In this document: piece by piece, positions 42,620 through 52,292 of the stretch
Position numbering within the stretch: position 1 is the stretch's first letter
How the letters are laid out: every line of letters starts with the position of its first letter
NCBI GenBank assembly: GCA_023422565.1
Contig: JAFAGR010000041.1
Span: 19,299 to 83,298, forward strand
Direction: 5' to 3'
Length of the DNA: 64,000 bases
DNA from: Bacteroidota bacterium
GTDB lineage: Bacteria > Bacteroidota > Bacteroidia > Chitinophagales > Chitinophagaceae
Made by a program: the position numbers and the translations under genes
Notes under the pieces: generated by a model
What the model saw: only the letters and a program-made list of their open reading frames with translations
Database searches by the model: none
Told to the model about the DNA's origin: nothing

Positions 42620-43204
42620 ATGTCAAAAAAGAATAGCCGTCGCCAAAATAATTTTAAGAAGTATTCAACCTTTTGGAACAGAAATTTAGAAGGGGCCGAT
42701 TCCTTTCTTTGCGAAGAATGCAGACCGCTTGGATTCTGCAAAATCAGGGCGGAGGAGAAAAATCGCGAGATCATTAAGAAGATTGCGCCGGGGAACAAAT
42801 CTTGTTTCGACATTTCCGATTATCTCCGCAAAATTCCGTTCCGCATAAGTGATTCAAAAGGTTTCAGCAATTATGCTAAGGAGCATTTGCAAAAAGCTTA
42901 CGATGCTTTTCACCAGGAAGATTATGAAACCGCACTAATAAATTATAAATGCGTGGAGCGCGGAGGCATTTATTACAATGAACCTGATTTCTTTTTAGCA
43001 CTCGCTTATTTCATGCTTGGCAACTATCAATCGGCAGCCACACATATGCAGGCTTGCATTGACAATACCTTTTACTCTACAGAAGACTTTAATCCCTTTA
43101 TTGAGGAATGTGAAAGACTGTATGCCATTCAACAAGTGCAGAACACGCCCCAGGTTGATTTGAATTGGGTAACTGGTTCACCTAACGTTTACGCCAACCG
43201 TTAG
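42620..43204 (+). CDS. unknown protein with cysteine cluster and TPR-like helices
   Basis: 194 residues. N-terminal basic segment, then FLCEECRPLGFCKI (three Cys in CxxC-x5-C spacing, possibly metal-binding). Residues 85-165 form two to three TPR-like helical pairs (YAKEHLQKAYDAFHQEDYET, FFLALAYFMLGNYQSAATHM). No signal peptide. Its stop codon shares bases with the recQ stop on the other strand. Confidence 0.65.
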   Translation: MSKKNSRRQNNFKKYSTFWNRNLEGADSFLCEECRPLGFCKIRAEEKNREIIKKIAPGNKSCFDISDYLRKIPFRISDSKGFSNYAKEHLQKAYDAFHQEDYETALINYKCVERGGIYYNEPDFFLALAYFMLGNYQSAATHMQACIDNTFYSTEDFNPFIEECERLYAIQQVQNTPQVDLNWVTGSPNVYANR

Positions 43205-45453
43205 TTTCCGTACTCGCATAAGAATTTTATTCGCATCAGCTTTAATTGTTCCCAGTTGAAATTGCTTTCAGCGAGTTCTTCCTGGGCCACCTGCAGGCTG
43301 GACGTCTGGCAACCTTTGAAGTAATCGATTATTTCTTCCTGCTCATATTCGTCAACCATTTCTTCAATGGCGTAATTTAAATTCAGCCGGGTACCGCTCG
43401 CTACAATGGTTTCCATCTCTTCAAGCAATTCGTCTATGCGCAACTCCTTTGTTTTGGCAATGGTTTCAAGCGGAATTTTCTTATCTACATTCTGAATGAT
43501 GAAGATCTTGTTATTCTTCCTGTTAGCCACAGATTTCATTACGAAGTCGTCAGGACGAACAACATCATTCTCTTCCACATAAGCCTTAATCATTTCCAGA
43601 AACGGTTTGCCATACCGCAAAGCCTTTCCCTTGCTCACCCCGGAGATCTTCTCCAGTTCGGCCATAGTGGTGGGATACATGGTAGCCATATCTTCCAATG
43701 AGCTTTCGAGAAAAATAACAAAGGGAGGTAGCTTCTTTTCAGATGAAACTTTTTTGCGCAAAGATTTCAGGTCTTCAAGCAACTTTTCATCTGCAGCGCC
43801 AACGGAAGCTTCGGCCGCCATGGCTTCTTCATCGTCTGCATCCGCACCTTCAAATAAATTATTCAATACAATTTTAAATGATGCCGGCTTCTTCAAAAAG
43901 CTTTCGCTCTTCTTCGTAAACTTCAACACGCCGTATTCCTGGATATCTTTTTCCAGCAATCCGTGCAACAACATTTGCCTGATCAGGCTGCTCCAAAAAT
44001 GCGGCTCTTTATCGTTACCTGAGCCGAACACTTCAAGTGCATCATGCCTGTACATCTGCACTTGCGGAGTAAGCTTACCGGTTAAAATGTGCAGCAGGTA
44101 TTCAATAGTGAATTGCTCGCCAAGTGCACGGATCGTTTTCAACACGGTTACAGCCTCTGCTTTCGCTTCAATTTTTTCTTTTGGCTGAAGGCAGTTATCG
44201 CAATGCCCGCAACTTTTTTTATCATCGAAATCTTCACCAAAATAATATAGTAGGGTTTTTCTTCTGCACACACTGCTTTCCGCATAAGAAACGGTTTCAT
44301 TTATCAGCTGTGCACCCACCTCACGTTCGCTGAGAGGTTTATCTTTCATAAAGTGCTCGAGCTTTGCCACATCCTTGTGCGAATAATAAAGAATGCACTT
44401 TCCTTCAAGTCCGTCGCGGCCCGCTCTGCCGGTTTCCTGGTAATAATTTTCTATTGATTTTGGAATGTTGTAATGTATAACAAATCGCACGTCGGGTTTA
44501 TCTATCCCCATTCCGAATGCTATCGTGGCTACGATCACCTGCACGTCTTCATTCAAAAACTCATCCTGCCGCTTTGCCCGGAGTTTTGCGTCAAGGCCTG
44601 CATGATAAGCCACAGACTTTATTCCATTCGCTACCAACATCGAAGCCAGCTCTTCAGTGGTTTTGCGGTTCAACGTATATATAATACCGCTTTTGTTTTT
44701 GTGCGATTGAATAAACCGGACAATACTTTTATTAGTATCCTCAAGTTTAATTTTCGGCAGCACCTCATAGTGAAGGTTCGGCCGGTTAAACGAAGAGATG
44801 AATATTTCAGGATTGCGAAGGCTGAGGTTCTTTACAATATCGCTCTGCACTTTTGGGGTAGCCGTTGCCGTTAGTGCAATGATCGGCGCATCCGGGCTGA
44901 TGCTTTCCATCATTTCCTTCAGTCTCCTGTATTCAGGCCTGAAGTCGTGGCCCCACTCTGATATACAGTGCGCCTCATCTACAGCGAAGAAAGAAATGTT
45001 CAATGAATTGAAAAATTCAATGTTGTCTTCGCGCGTTAATGTTTCCGGAGCAACGTAAAGCATCTTGGTTTTGCCGGAAGAAAGATCGCTCTTCACAACT
45101 TTTTGCTGCCCCTTATTCAGGCTGCTGTTTAAGAAGTGCGCCACATGATCTTTACTTGAATAACTTCTCACCAGGTCAACCTGGTTTTTCATGAGAGCAA
45201 TAAGCGGAGATACTATTATGGCCACGCCGGGAAGCATCATCGCCGGCAGTTGGTAGCAAAGGCTTTTTCCCCCACCTGTAGGCATAATTACAAAGGTGTC
45301 CCGGCCATCAAGCAAATTATTGATGACGGCTTCCTGAGGTCCTTTAAATTTTGTGAAGCCAAAAAATTGTTCAAGAGGTGCGGTGAGGTCACGCCCGGTG
45401 GAAGAAATTTTGGTTTGGGTTTTTCTCTTGGATGTTGATTTGGTAGGAGGCAT
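43201..45453 (-). CDS. recQ: ATP-dependent DNA helicase RecQ
   Basis: 750 residues. Superfamily 2 motifs: FKGPQEAVI, Walker A MPTGGGKS, DEAH in FAVDEAHCISEWGHDFRPEY, SAT-type TATATP, QETGRAGRDG. A RecQ zinc site (CRRKTLLYYF...CGHCDNC), winged helix and HRDC-like region (MYPTTMAELEKISGVSKGKA) follow. It is about 140 residues longer than E. coli RecQ, with a helical C-terminal extension. Repair helicase acting on forks and recombination intermediates. Confidence 0.96.
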   Translation of the reverse strand: MPPTKSTSKRKTQTKISSTGRDLTAPLEQFFGFTKFKGPQEAVINNLLDGRDTFVIMPTGGGKSLCYQLPAMMLPGVAIIVSPLIALMKNQVDLVRSYSSKDHVAHFLNSSLNKGQQKVVKSDLSSGKTKMLYVAPETLTREDNIEFFNSLNISFFAVDEAHCISEWGHDFRPEYRRLKEMMESISPDAPIIALTATATPKVQSDIVKNLSLRNPEIFISSFNRPNLHYEVLPKIKLEDTNKSIVRFIQSHKNKSGIIYTLNRKTTEELASMLVANGIKSVAYHAGLDAKLRAKRQDEFLNEDVQVIVATIAFGMGIDKPDVRFVIHYNIPKSIENYYQETGRAGRDGLEGKCILYYSHKDVAKLEHFMKDKPLSEREVGAQLINETVSYAESSVCRRKTLLYYFGEDFDDKKSCGHCDNCLQPKEKIEAKAEAVTVLKTIRALGEQFTIEYLLHILTGKLTPQVQMYRHDALEVFGSGNDKEPHFWSSLIRQMLLHGLLEKDIQEYGVLKFTKKSESFLKKPASFKIVLNNLFEGADADDEEAMAAEASVGAADEKLLEDLKSLRKKVSSEKKLPPFVIFLESSLEDMATMYPTTMAELEKISGVSKGKALRYGKPFLEMIKAYVEENDVVRPDDFVMKSVANRKNNKIFIIQNVDKKIPLETIAKTKELRIDELLEEMETIVASGTRLNLNYAIEEMVDEYEQEEIIDYFKGCQTSSLQVAQEELAESNFNWEQLKLMRIKFLCEYGN

Positions 45454-45743
45454 AAAAGTTCATTTCAAAAACTGGCTGTTCAAAGGTTTTTCCCGGTGCC
45501 AACCCTTTTTTTAAGGGGCAGCGAAGTTAACCATAAACAGCGGTTTTACAGGATGCAATCAGAATTTTAAATTCTTATTAAGATAATCATTTTTTCTGCG
45601 TTCTGCGATTTGTTTTGAAAAACCGGAAGCACGTTACAAACGTTAAAGTGTTAAAACTGTTATGACAATGAGAAGCGGCCACCAAACAGTTTCCTGAAGC
45701 ACCTTTGATAAATTCCTGCAATTCGATTAGCTTGCGAACGCAC

Positions 45744-46706
45744 ATGAAAAAGGACGGTATTATACCCAACGCGATCCGCACCATTAGCCTGCAGGCAGAA
45801 GCGGTGAAAGCGCTCGAAAGATCTGTGAATGCAGATTTTATGGCAGCTGTAGAAAAGATCGCTATGAGTAATGGGAGATTGGTTATCAGCGGAATCGGTA
45901 AGTCGGCCATTATTGCGCAGAAGATCGTGGCCACTATGAATAGTACCGGAACGCCCTCCTTGTTCATGCACGCGGCCGATGCCATACACGGAGATCTCGG
46001 CATGATTCAGCAAGACGACATTGTATTGATAATCAGCAAAAGCGGCGATAGTCCTGAGATAAAGGTGCTTGTACCACTGGTTAAAAATTTTGGCAATTTT
46101 CTCATCGGTATGGTGGGCAATACAGAATCATACCTTGCGACTCACGCTCACCTGGTTCTGAACACCACAGTGTCTCAGGAGGCTTGCCCGAATAATTTGG
46201 CCCCAACTACCAGCACAACCGCTCAAATGGTAATGGGGGATGCGTTGGCGGTTTGCCTTATGGAACTGAAAGGGTTTAACAGCGAGCATTTCGCAAAATT
46301 TCATCCCGGAGGCACACTTGGAAAAAAACTTTACGTCAGGGTTTCAGATGTGGCGGGCCGCCAAAAACCCGCAGTGAGTTTGCAGGCATCTGTCAGGGAA
46401 GTGATCGTGGAGATCACCCGGAACAGGCTGGGCGCTGTGGCGGTACAAAACGAGGAAGGTGATGTAAAAGGAATAATTACGGATGGTGATCTGCGGCGGA
46501 TGCTTGAATCCGGGGCCTCGGTTAACGAACTCCTGGCAAAGGATATAATGTCTGCAGATCCGAAAACAATTTCTTTTGACGATCTTGCCGTAACGGCGCT
46601 TGATGCAATGCGCACGCACAATATTAACCAGCTTTTGGTGTTAAAAGAAGGAACATACATGGGGGTTCTGCATCTGCAGGACCTGATTCGTGAAGGGATT
46701 ATTTAA
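45744..46706 (+). CDS. kdsD: arabinose-5-phosphate isomerase (KpsF/GutQ/KdsD)
   Basis: 320 residues from the ATG at 45744 (TTG starts further up are less likely). SIS domain: SGIGKSAIIAQKIVATMNSTGTPS, HAADAIHGDLGMI and FHPGGTLGKKL. Two CBS domains fill the C-terminal third (VREVIVEITRNRLGAVAV; DGDLRRMLE). It makes arabinose 5-phosphate, the Kdo precursor, and so matches kdsB 8 kb upstream. Confidence 0.94.
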   Translation: MKKDGIIPNAIRTISLQAEAVKALERSVNADFMAAVEKIAMSNGRLVISGIGKSAIIAQKIVATMNSTGTPSLFMHAADAIHGDLGMIQQDDIVLIISKSGDSPEIKVLVPLVKNFGNFLIGMVGNTESYLATHAHLVLNTTVSQEACPNNLAPTTSTTAQMVMGDALAVCLMELKGFNSEHFAKFHPGGTLGKKLYVRVSDVAGRQKPAVSLQASVREVIVEITRNRLGAVAVQNEEGDVKGIITDGDLRRMLESGASVNELLAKDIMSADPKTISFDDLAVTALDAMRTHNINQLLVLKEGTYMGVLHLQDLIREGII

Positions 46707-46724
46707 TCAAAGAGTCAGCAGGCG

Positions 46725-47807
46725 ATGAACAAAAACAATTATGTAGCCATTATGGCCGGCGGAATAGGAAGCCGTTTTTGGCCGATGAGCAGAACCGATT
46801 TCCCTAAACAGTTTCTCGACATTCTGAATACGGGCCAAACGCTCATTCAATCAACCTATAACCGTTTCGCCGCCTTTATTCCAAAGGAAAACATTTATGT
46901 GGTCACGTCCGCGTCTTACAAAGACATTGTAAGAAAACAATTGCCCGAAATGGACGCCGATAATATTCTGCTTGAACCTTCCCGAAAAAATACTGCACCC
47001 TGCGTTGCCTATATCTCTTATAAACTTCATGAGCTTAACCCAAATGCAAACCTTATCTGCGCCCCGGCTGATCACCTGATAACGGATAACGACAGTTTCA
47101 AAAATATATGCAAGGAAGCTCTTCACTTTACCTCTCACATCAAGGCGCTTATTACACTTGGCATTAAGCCTACCAATCCCAATACGGGATATGGATACAT
47201 ACAGTTTGAACAATTTGCAGTAGGCGAAAATGTGTACAAGGTGAAAACTTTTACTGAAAAACCGGATAAAGACCTTGCGAAAACATTTGTTTCAAGCGGC
47301 GATTTCCTTTGGAACGCAGGGATATTTGTGTGGGAAGTGAAAAATATCATCAAGGCTTTTGAGAAATTTCTTCCGGAAATACACGAAGTGTTTGATGCGG
47401 AGAAATCAAAATTCAATTCAAAGAAAGAAGCTGCGGCAATTGAAAGGATTTATCCGCAATGCATAAACATCTCTATTGATTACGGCATTATGGAAAAGGC
47501 TGATAACGTGTACGTGATCCCCGCATCTTTTGGGTGGAGCGATCTCGGCACATGGAAAAGCGCCTATGAAACAATCGACAAAGATTATCTTGGCAATGCG
47601 GTTGCGGGAAACAATGTGATGGTGATAGATGCTACAAATAACATGATTCATGCAGATAACAAGAAGCTGGTTGTACTTCAGGGGCTTGATGAATTTGTAG
47701 TAGTAGACACAAAGGATGTATTGCTCATTTGCAAAAAAGAAAAGGAACAGGAGATTAAGGAATATGTGGCAGAGATAAAGCGCAACAAGGGCGATAAGTA
47801 TTTGTAA
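46725..47807 (+). CDS. manC: mannose-1-phosphate guanylyltransferase
   Basis: 360 residues, nucleotidyltransferase domain only, no C-terminal isomerase cupin. GGIGSRFWPMSR and PKQFLDI at the N-terminus, EPSRKNTAPC, PADHLI, NTGYGYIQ, FTEKPD and SFGWSDLGTW mark GDP-mannose pyrophosphorylase. It makes GDP-mannose for surface polysaccharide. It starts 18 bases after kdsD. A separate cupin gene at 52293 could supply the isomerase-like part. Confidence 0.93.
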   Translation: MNKNNYVAIMAGGIGSRFWPMSRTDFPKQFLDILNTGQTLIQSTYNRFAAFIPKENIYVVTSASYKDIVRKQLPEMDADNILLEPSRKNTAPCVAYISYKLHELNPNANLICAPADHLITDNDSFKNICKEALHFTSHIKALITLGIKPTNPNTGYGYIQFEQFAVGENVYKVKTFTEKPDKDLAKTFVSSGDFLWNAGIFVWEVKNIIKAFEKFLPEIHEVFDAEKSKFNSKKEAAAIERIYPQCINISIDYGIMEKADNVYVIPASFGWSDLGTWKSAYETIDKDYLGNAVAGNNVMVIDATNNMIHADNKKLVVLQGLDEFVVVDTKDVLLICKKEKEQEIKEYVAEIKRNKGDKYL

Positions 47808-47844
47808 CTCCCTTCGTGTACGCATTACCGAAAGTAACCGCTAT

Positions 47845-48612
47845 ATGGTGAAAAAGATCGTCTTGCTGCTTACTGCCATACTATTGGCTATCCCTAACTT
47901 TATTAATGCTGATATTAATGAAACGCTGCCCTATGACGGGCGGGAGAAGTTTGAGGAATCGCTCGCAAGTCTCAGAACTATTTCATCACTTGAAATTTAT
48001 ATCGACAGTATTGCAAAAGAGCATTCCGTAAACAATCCTTCTCCTCGATATCTAGAAATCATGGAGAAAGTGATCTCTGCACGTTTCTACCATGGCTTTT
48101 CTCACTGGAAAATGAATGAAAACTGGATCGCGGCGATAGGGCAGTGGATCACCGGAATCGGGCTTGCGTGTAAGGTGGGCGCCAACGACATACTCAAGAA
48201 CAACAATGCCGCCTGCTCTCAACAGGCTCTCATCACAATGGCGATGCTTCAGAGAAAGGGGATTGAATACCGCCCCGTTTATTTCCCGCATCATTATGCC
48301 CTTGAAGCGCATCTTGGCGACCGGTGGTACTACCTGGATGCCAACATGGAGCCCGAAATGGAACTTGAAGACCGGATGCACCGAAACTGGCGCTCAGAAA
48401 ATGAAAAATTAAAGCGCTTCTTTCCGCATGCAGATTCTTCGCAACTTAGTTACCGATTTGGCAATAGTGAAAAGGCAACCCTCGGCCCCGTCAATCACAA
48501 GCCTGCATTAAGGGTGAGGCTATTTCAAAATGCAACGGCAACCATTTCAAAGCTTGCATGGATAATCCCTTTGAGTTTGATCTTTGTAAGTAGAAAAAAG
48601 CCAAAGAAATAA
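47845..48612 (+). CDS. transglutaminase-like protein with N-terminal signal or anchor
   Basis: 255 residues. Hydrophobic N-terminus (KKIVLLLTAILLAIPNFINA), and a C-terminal hydrophobic stretch (AWIIPLSLIFVSRKK). In between are a Cys in NNAACSQQALITMAML, a His in HHYALEAHLGDRWY and an Asp in YYLDANMEPE: the Cys-His-Asp order of transglutaminase/papain-like folds. Probable membrane-associated protein; enzymatic activity is an inference. Confidence 0.7.
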   Translation: MVKKIVLLLTAILLAIPNFINADINETLPYDGREKFEESLASLRTISSLEIYIDSIAKEHSVNNPSPRYLEIMEKVISARFYHGFSHWKMNENWIAAIGQWITGIGLACKVGANDILKNNNAACSQQALITMAMLQRKGIEYRPVYFPHHYALEAHLGDRWYYLDANMEPEMELEDRMHRNWRSENEKLKRFFPHADSSQLSYRFGNSEKATLGPVNHKPALRVRLFQNATATISKLAWIIPLSLIFVSRKKPKK

Positions 48613-48636
48613 TATCTTGGGTAGCGCTTTAAAAAA

Positions 48637-49806
48637 ATGCGCCGGTTTAAGATGCTATTCCTTTCTTCAAAGCTTCCAAATTCAGGTACAACAATTTTTA
48701 CCGTGATGAGCGCGCTTGCCGCTAAACATGAGGCCATAAATCTCGGGCAGGGATTTCCTGATTTTTTCATGGATGAACAACTAATTAAACTGGTGAATGA
48801 GGCGATGCAGAAAGGCGGGAACCAGTATGTTCACATGAACGGACTGCCGGCCTTACGGCAAGGCATAGCCGAAAAAGTGAAAAACCTTTATAACAACTCA
48901 CTGGATCCGGAAACAAATATTACAATTACCCCCGGAGCTACATATGCCATATACACCGCCCTCACTGCCATTCTGCAGCCCGGTGATGAGGTAATATATT
49001 TTGAACCTGCATACGACAGCTATCTGCCTAACATCCTGATAAACGGCGGTGTTCCGGTGCCTGTCAAACTTCAGCATCCTGAATATTCTGTAAACTGGAA
49101 CCTTGTAAAGGAAAAGCTAAGTGAAAAAACGCGGGCCATTATTATCAATACGCCTCATAACCCTACGGGAACTCTGCTCAGCGCGGAAGACCTGCAATCG
49201 CTGCGGGAGATAGTAAGTCATTCAAAAGTGATCATTATCAGCGATGAGGTTTATGAACACCTGGTTTTTGACGACAGGAAACACCATTCCGTGCTTAATT
49301 ATCCGGATCTGTTTGAGCGGTCTGTGGTCACTTACTCATTCGGAAAAGTGTATCATTGCACCGGGTGGAAGATGGGTTATGCGATAGCCCCGGAAAGTAT
49401 CATGAAGGAATTCAGAAAAGTGCACCAGTTCAATTGCTTCACCTGCCACAGCCCCACGCAGTACGCACTGTCGGATTACATTAATGAAAAACAGAAGTAT
49501 TTATCTCTTGGAAAATTTCTTGAAAACAAGAAAAACTTCTTTGGTGAATTGATGAGGTCCACGCCACTTCTGCCGCTACCTTCGCATGGAAGCTACTTTC
49601 AACTCTACTCTTATGAGGGCCTGAGTAAGGAAGCAGAAAGCGTATATGCGCAAACGTTAGTAGAAAAAGCAGGCGTGGCCACCATTCCCGTTTCTGCGTT
49701 TTATCATGATGGTACAGACAATAAAGTGCTCCGTTTCTGCTTTGCCAAAAAAGAGGAAACGCTGAAAGAGGCGGTGAAAAGACTTGCAAAATTTTACGGC
49801 AATTAA
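48637..49806 (+). CDS. PLP-dependent aminotransferase, methionine aminotransferase (YbdL) type
   Basis: 389 residues (a second ATG at 48652 may be the true start). Fold-type I aminotransferase: NLGQGFPDF, ITPGATYAIYTAL, NTPHNPTGTLL, SDEVYEHLVF, PLP Lys in YSFGKVYHCTGWKMGY and the Arg in VLRFCFAKKEETL. The SKLPNSGTTIFTVMSALAA opening is typical of YbdL and kynurenine aminotransferase relatives. Confidence 0.9.
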   Translation: MRRFKMLFLSSKLPNSGTTIFTVMSALAAKHEAINLGQGFPDFFMDEQLIKLVNEAMQKGGNQYVHMNGLPALRQGIAEKVKNLYNNSLDPETNITITPGATYAIYTALTAILQPGDEVIYFEPAYDSYLPNILINGGVPVPVKLQHPEYSVNWNLVKEKLSEKTRAIIINTPHNPTGTLLSAEDLQSLREIVSHSKVIIISDEVYEHLVFDDRKHHSVLNYPDLFERSVVTYSFGKVYHCTGWKMGYAIAPESIMKEFRKVHQFNCFTCHSPTQYALSDYINEKQKYLSLGKFLENKKNFFGELMRSTPLLPLPSHGSYFQLYSYEGLSKEAESVYAQTLVEKAGVATIPVSAFYHDGTDNKVLRFCFAKKEETLKEAVKRLAKFYGN

Positions 49807-49813
49807 TTCATTT

Positions 49814-51028
49814 CTAAATTACTTCGACCTGATTCAGCAGAAGGTCGTTGAATTCCTCCCTTTTCCTGATCAAATGAGCGTTGCCGTGTAGCATTAATAC
49901 CTCTGCAGGTTTCAGCCTTGAGTTGAAATTACTTGACATTTCAAATCCGTATGCACCCGCATTGTAAAAACAAAGTATGTCATTTTCCCGCACCTCATTC
50001 AGTTTGCGGTCCCATGCAAACGTATCTGTTTCACATATATTTCCTACCACGGTGTAAATTCGTTCGGCACCGTTGATGTTGCTGATATTCTCTATGCGGT
50101 GATAGGCTTCATAAAACATAGGCCTTATGAGATGGTTGAATCCGCTGTTGACTCCTACAAAAACCGTAGCTGTGGTTTGCTTAATGATATTGGCCTTTAC
50201 CAGAAAATAGCCTGCCTGGCTCACCAGATACTTACCGGGCTCAAACCACACTTGTATGCTTTTTCCTGAGCGTTGTTCGAATTCTTTTACCGCCTCAGCC
50301 ACTTTCTCTCCGAGCAAAACAATATCGGTTTCGGTTTCATCAGGTTGGTAGGCAACTTTAAATCCGCTGCCAAGGTCAATGAACTGAAGTTCATCAAAAT
50401 GGCCGGCCATTTCAAACATTACTTCAAGGCCTGCGAGAAACACATCCACATCTTTTATTTCACTGCCTGTGTGCATATGAAGGCCGTGCACATGCATCCC
50501 GGTTGTTTTCACGATCCGCTCAATATGCCTCATCTGGTGAATGGAAATTCCGAACTTGCTATCTACGTGGCCAGTACTGATCTTGTAATTTCCTCCGGCC
50601 ATAATGTGCGGGTTCAGCCTGATGCAAACCGGGTAAGAGCCGCCGTAACGGTTACCGAATTGTTCGAGTATAGAAATATTATCAAGATTTATAAGTACGC
50701 CGAGTTGTTTGGCCTGTTCAATTTCCGAAAAGTCCACACAATTGGGTGTGTAAAGGATATCCAGCGGATCAAAACCGGCCTTTAAGCCAAGCAACACTTC
50801 ATTAATGCTTACACAATCCAGCGAGTTGCCTAATTGCTTCATCAACTTTAAAATGTTGATATTGGTGAGCGATTTGGCGGCATAAAAGAATCTTGTGTTG
50901 CAATGCCTGAATGCTTCCTTAAGTTTGCGGGACTGTTCCGCAATCTTTTCTGCATGGTATACATACAATGGAGTTCCAAACCGGGATGCAATACTTCTGA
51001 GCTCGTTATGGCTGAGACTGTCGTTCAT
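49814..51028 (-). CDS. lysA: diaminopimelate decarboxylase
   Basis: 404 residues from the ATG at 51028. Fold-type III PLP enzyme: PLP Lys in FFYAAKSLTN, GLHMHTGSEI, IDLGSGFKVAY, EPGKYLV and the Cys-containing GNICETDTFAWDRKL. It forms lysine from meso-DAP. It begins 27 bases from the divergent dehydrogenase gene, so promoters must overlap or lie inside the genes. Confidence 0.93.
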   Translation of the reverse strand: MNDSLSHNELRSIASRFGTPLYVYHAEKIAEQSRKLKEAFRHCNTRFFYAAKSLTNINILKLMKQLGNSLDCVSINEVLLGLKAGFDPLDILYTPNCVDFSEIEQAKQLGVLINLDNISILEQFGNRYGGSYPVCIRLNPHIMAGGNYKISTGHVDSKFGISIHQMRHIERIVKTTGMHVHGLHMHTGSEIKDVDVFLAGLEVMFEMAGHFDELQFIDLGSGFKVAYQPDETETDIVLLGEKVAEAVKEFEQRSGKSIQVWFEPGKYLVSQAGYFLVKANIIKQTTATVFVGVNSGFNHLIRPMFYEAYHRIENISNINGAERIYTVVGNICETDTFAWDRKLNEVRENDILCFYNAGAYGFEMSSNFNSRLKPAEVLMLHGNAHLIRKREEFNDLLLNQVEVI

Positions 51029-51055
51029 GATCCGGTAAAAGTAATTCCATTCCTG

Positions 51056-52243
51056 ATGCAACTATTTACGGTATTCATTTTTTTCTTTTTACTTTTTCCG
51101 GCTTCATATGCGCAAAGGCCGGGGGGCATGAGAGATGAAACAAATTTCAATTTCGTTTCCGCAAAAGTTTCCTTGCCAAAAGATACCTTCAGCCTTCAAA
51201 TACCTGAAGGGTTTAAACTCAGCGTGGCCGCAATGCCTGGAACACGAATCCGGTTTTTGGCAAAAGCGCCGGACGGAAGGCTGTTCGTAACAGACATGCA
51301 CGATCTATCCGACAATAAAAAAGGAAGGGTTCTTCTTTTAGATAAATGGAACGAGCCTCTACGTCGTTTCGATACGGTCATCACATATTTGGGCGGCCTG
51401 CGCAACCCCAACCAGGTGGCCTTTTACAACAATTATATTTATGTAGCGGAAACACATCGTCTCACACGTTACCGTTATAACTCAGGCAACTCACCGGCTG
51501 GGGAGGCTGAGGAGATAGCGAGGTTCCCTGATTACGGATTAAGTTATAAATACGGCGGATGGCATCTTACAAGAAGCCTTGCCTTTCATAAGAATAAGCT
51601 TTATGTAAGTGTGGGAAGCAGTTGCAATGCCTGCATTGAAAAGGAAGAAGTGCGGGCGACCATAATTGAGATGAACCCCGATGGCAGTGGACAAAGAATT
51701 TTTGCACGCGGATTAAGAAATGCAGTCGGCATAAAATGGCTTGGTGAAAGATTGTATGCTACGGAAATGGGCCGTGACCTGATTGGCCCTGACAAGCCTG
51801 AAGATCTTTTTGTGGAAGTGAACGATGGAGATTTTTATGGCTGGCCTTTTTTCATTCACTACCGGAAACGCATATACGAAGATGCAGAGTTCAAAGATTC
51901 TGTTCGTGCACCCTGGGTTAAAATTCCGCCGAAACCGATAACAGGTTTCAAAGCTCATAGTGCACCGCTGGGTTTCGAGCTGCTTTGGAATTTTAATGAT
52001 TCCGTCCTTAAAAATAAAGTACTTGTTTGCCTTCACGGTTCTACAAGCGTTTGGAGGCGTCGCGGCTATGAGATCGTAATGCTGGAGAAGAACGGCAGAT
52101 ATAAACCTGTTGTAACCGGGTTTCTCACCGGCAAAGATGAAAAAGACCGAAAAGGCAGGCCATGCGATACTTTAATGAATAATGAACGTTCCTTGTTCTT
52201 TACAGATGATCTTAAGGGAGTGGTGTACTACATGTATAAGTGA
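51056..52243 (+). CDS. exported PQQ-type sugar dehydrogenase-like beta-propeller
   Basis: 395 residues from the ATG at 51056, which begins a signal peptide (QLFTVFIFFFLLFPASYA). The propeller body has FKLSVAAMPGTRIRFLAKAPDGRLFV, LRNPNQVAFYNNYIYVAETH, GLRNAVGIKW and PEDLFVEVNDGDFYGWPFF, the sorbosone/glucose dehydrogenase (L-sorbosone/Gdh-B) pattern. Periplasmic oxidoreductase of a sugar-like substrate is expected; cofactor binding is not proven by eye. Confidence 0.85.
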   Translation: MQLFTVFIFFFLLFPASYAQRPGGMRDETNFNFVSAKVSLPKDTFSLQIPEGFKLSVAAMPGTRIRFLAKAPDGRLFVTDMHDLSDNKKGRVLLLDKWNEPLRRFDTVITYLGGLRNPNQVAFYNNYIYVAETHRLTRYRYNSGNSPAGEAEEIARFPDYGLSYKYGGWHLTRSLAFHKNKLYVSVGSSCNACIEKEEVRATIIEMNPDGSGQRIFARGLRNAVGIKWLGERLYATEMGRDLIGPDKPEDLFVEVNDGDFYGWPFFIHYRKRIYEDAEFKDSVRAPWVKIPPKPITGFKAHSAPLGFELLWNFNDSVLKNKVLVCLHGSTSVWRRRGYEIVMLEKNGRYKPVVTGFLTGKDEKDRKGRPCDTLMNNERSLFFTDDLKGVVYYMYK

Positions 52244-52292
52244 GCAAACATTTTAATCCTGTGATCTTGTTCAACTATTTTCTGCCGCAAAA

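Noticed and set aside
50273..50785. 170-codon plus-strand frame within lysA
   Set aside because: Antisense shadow of lysA, which has complete family motifs.
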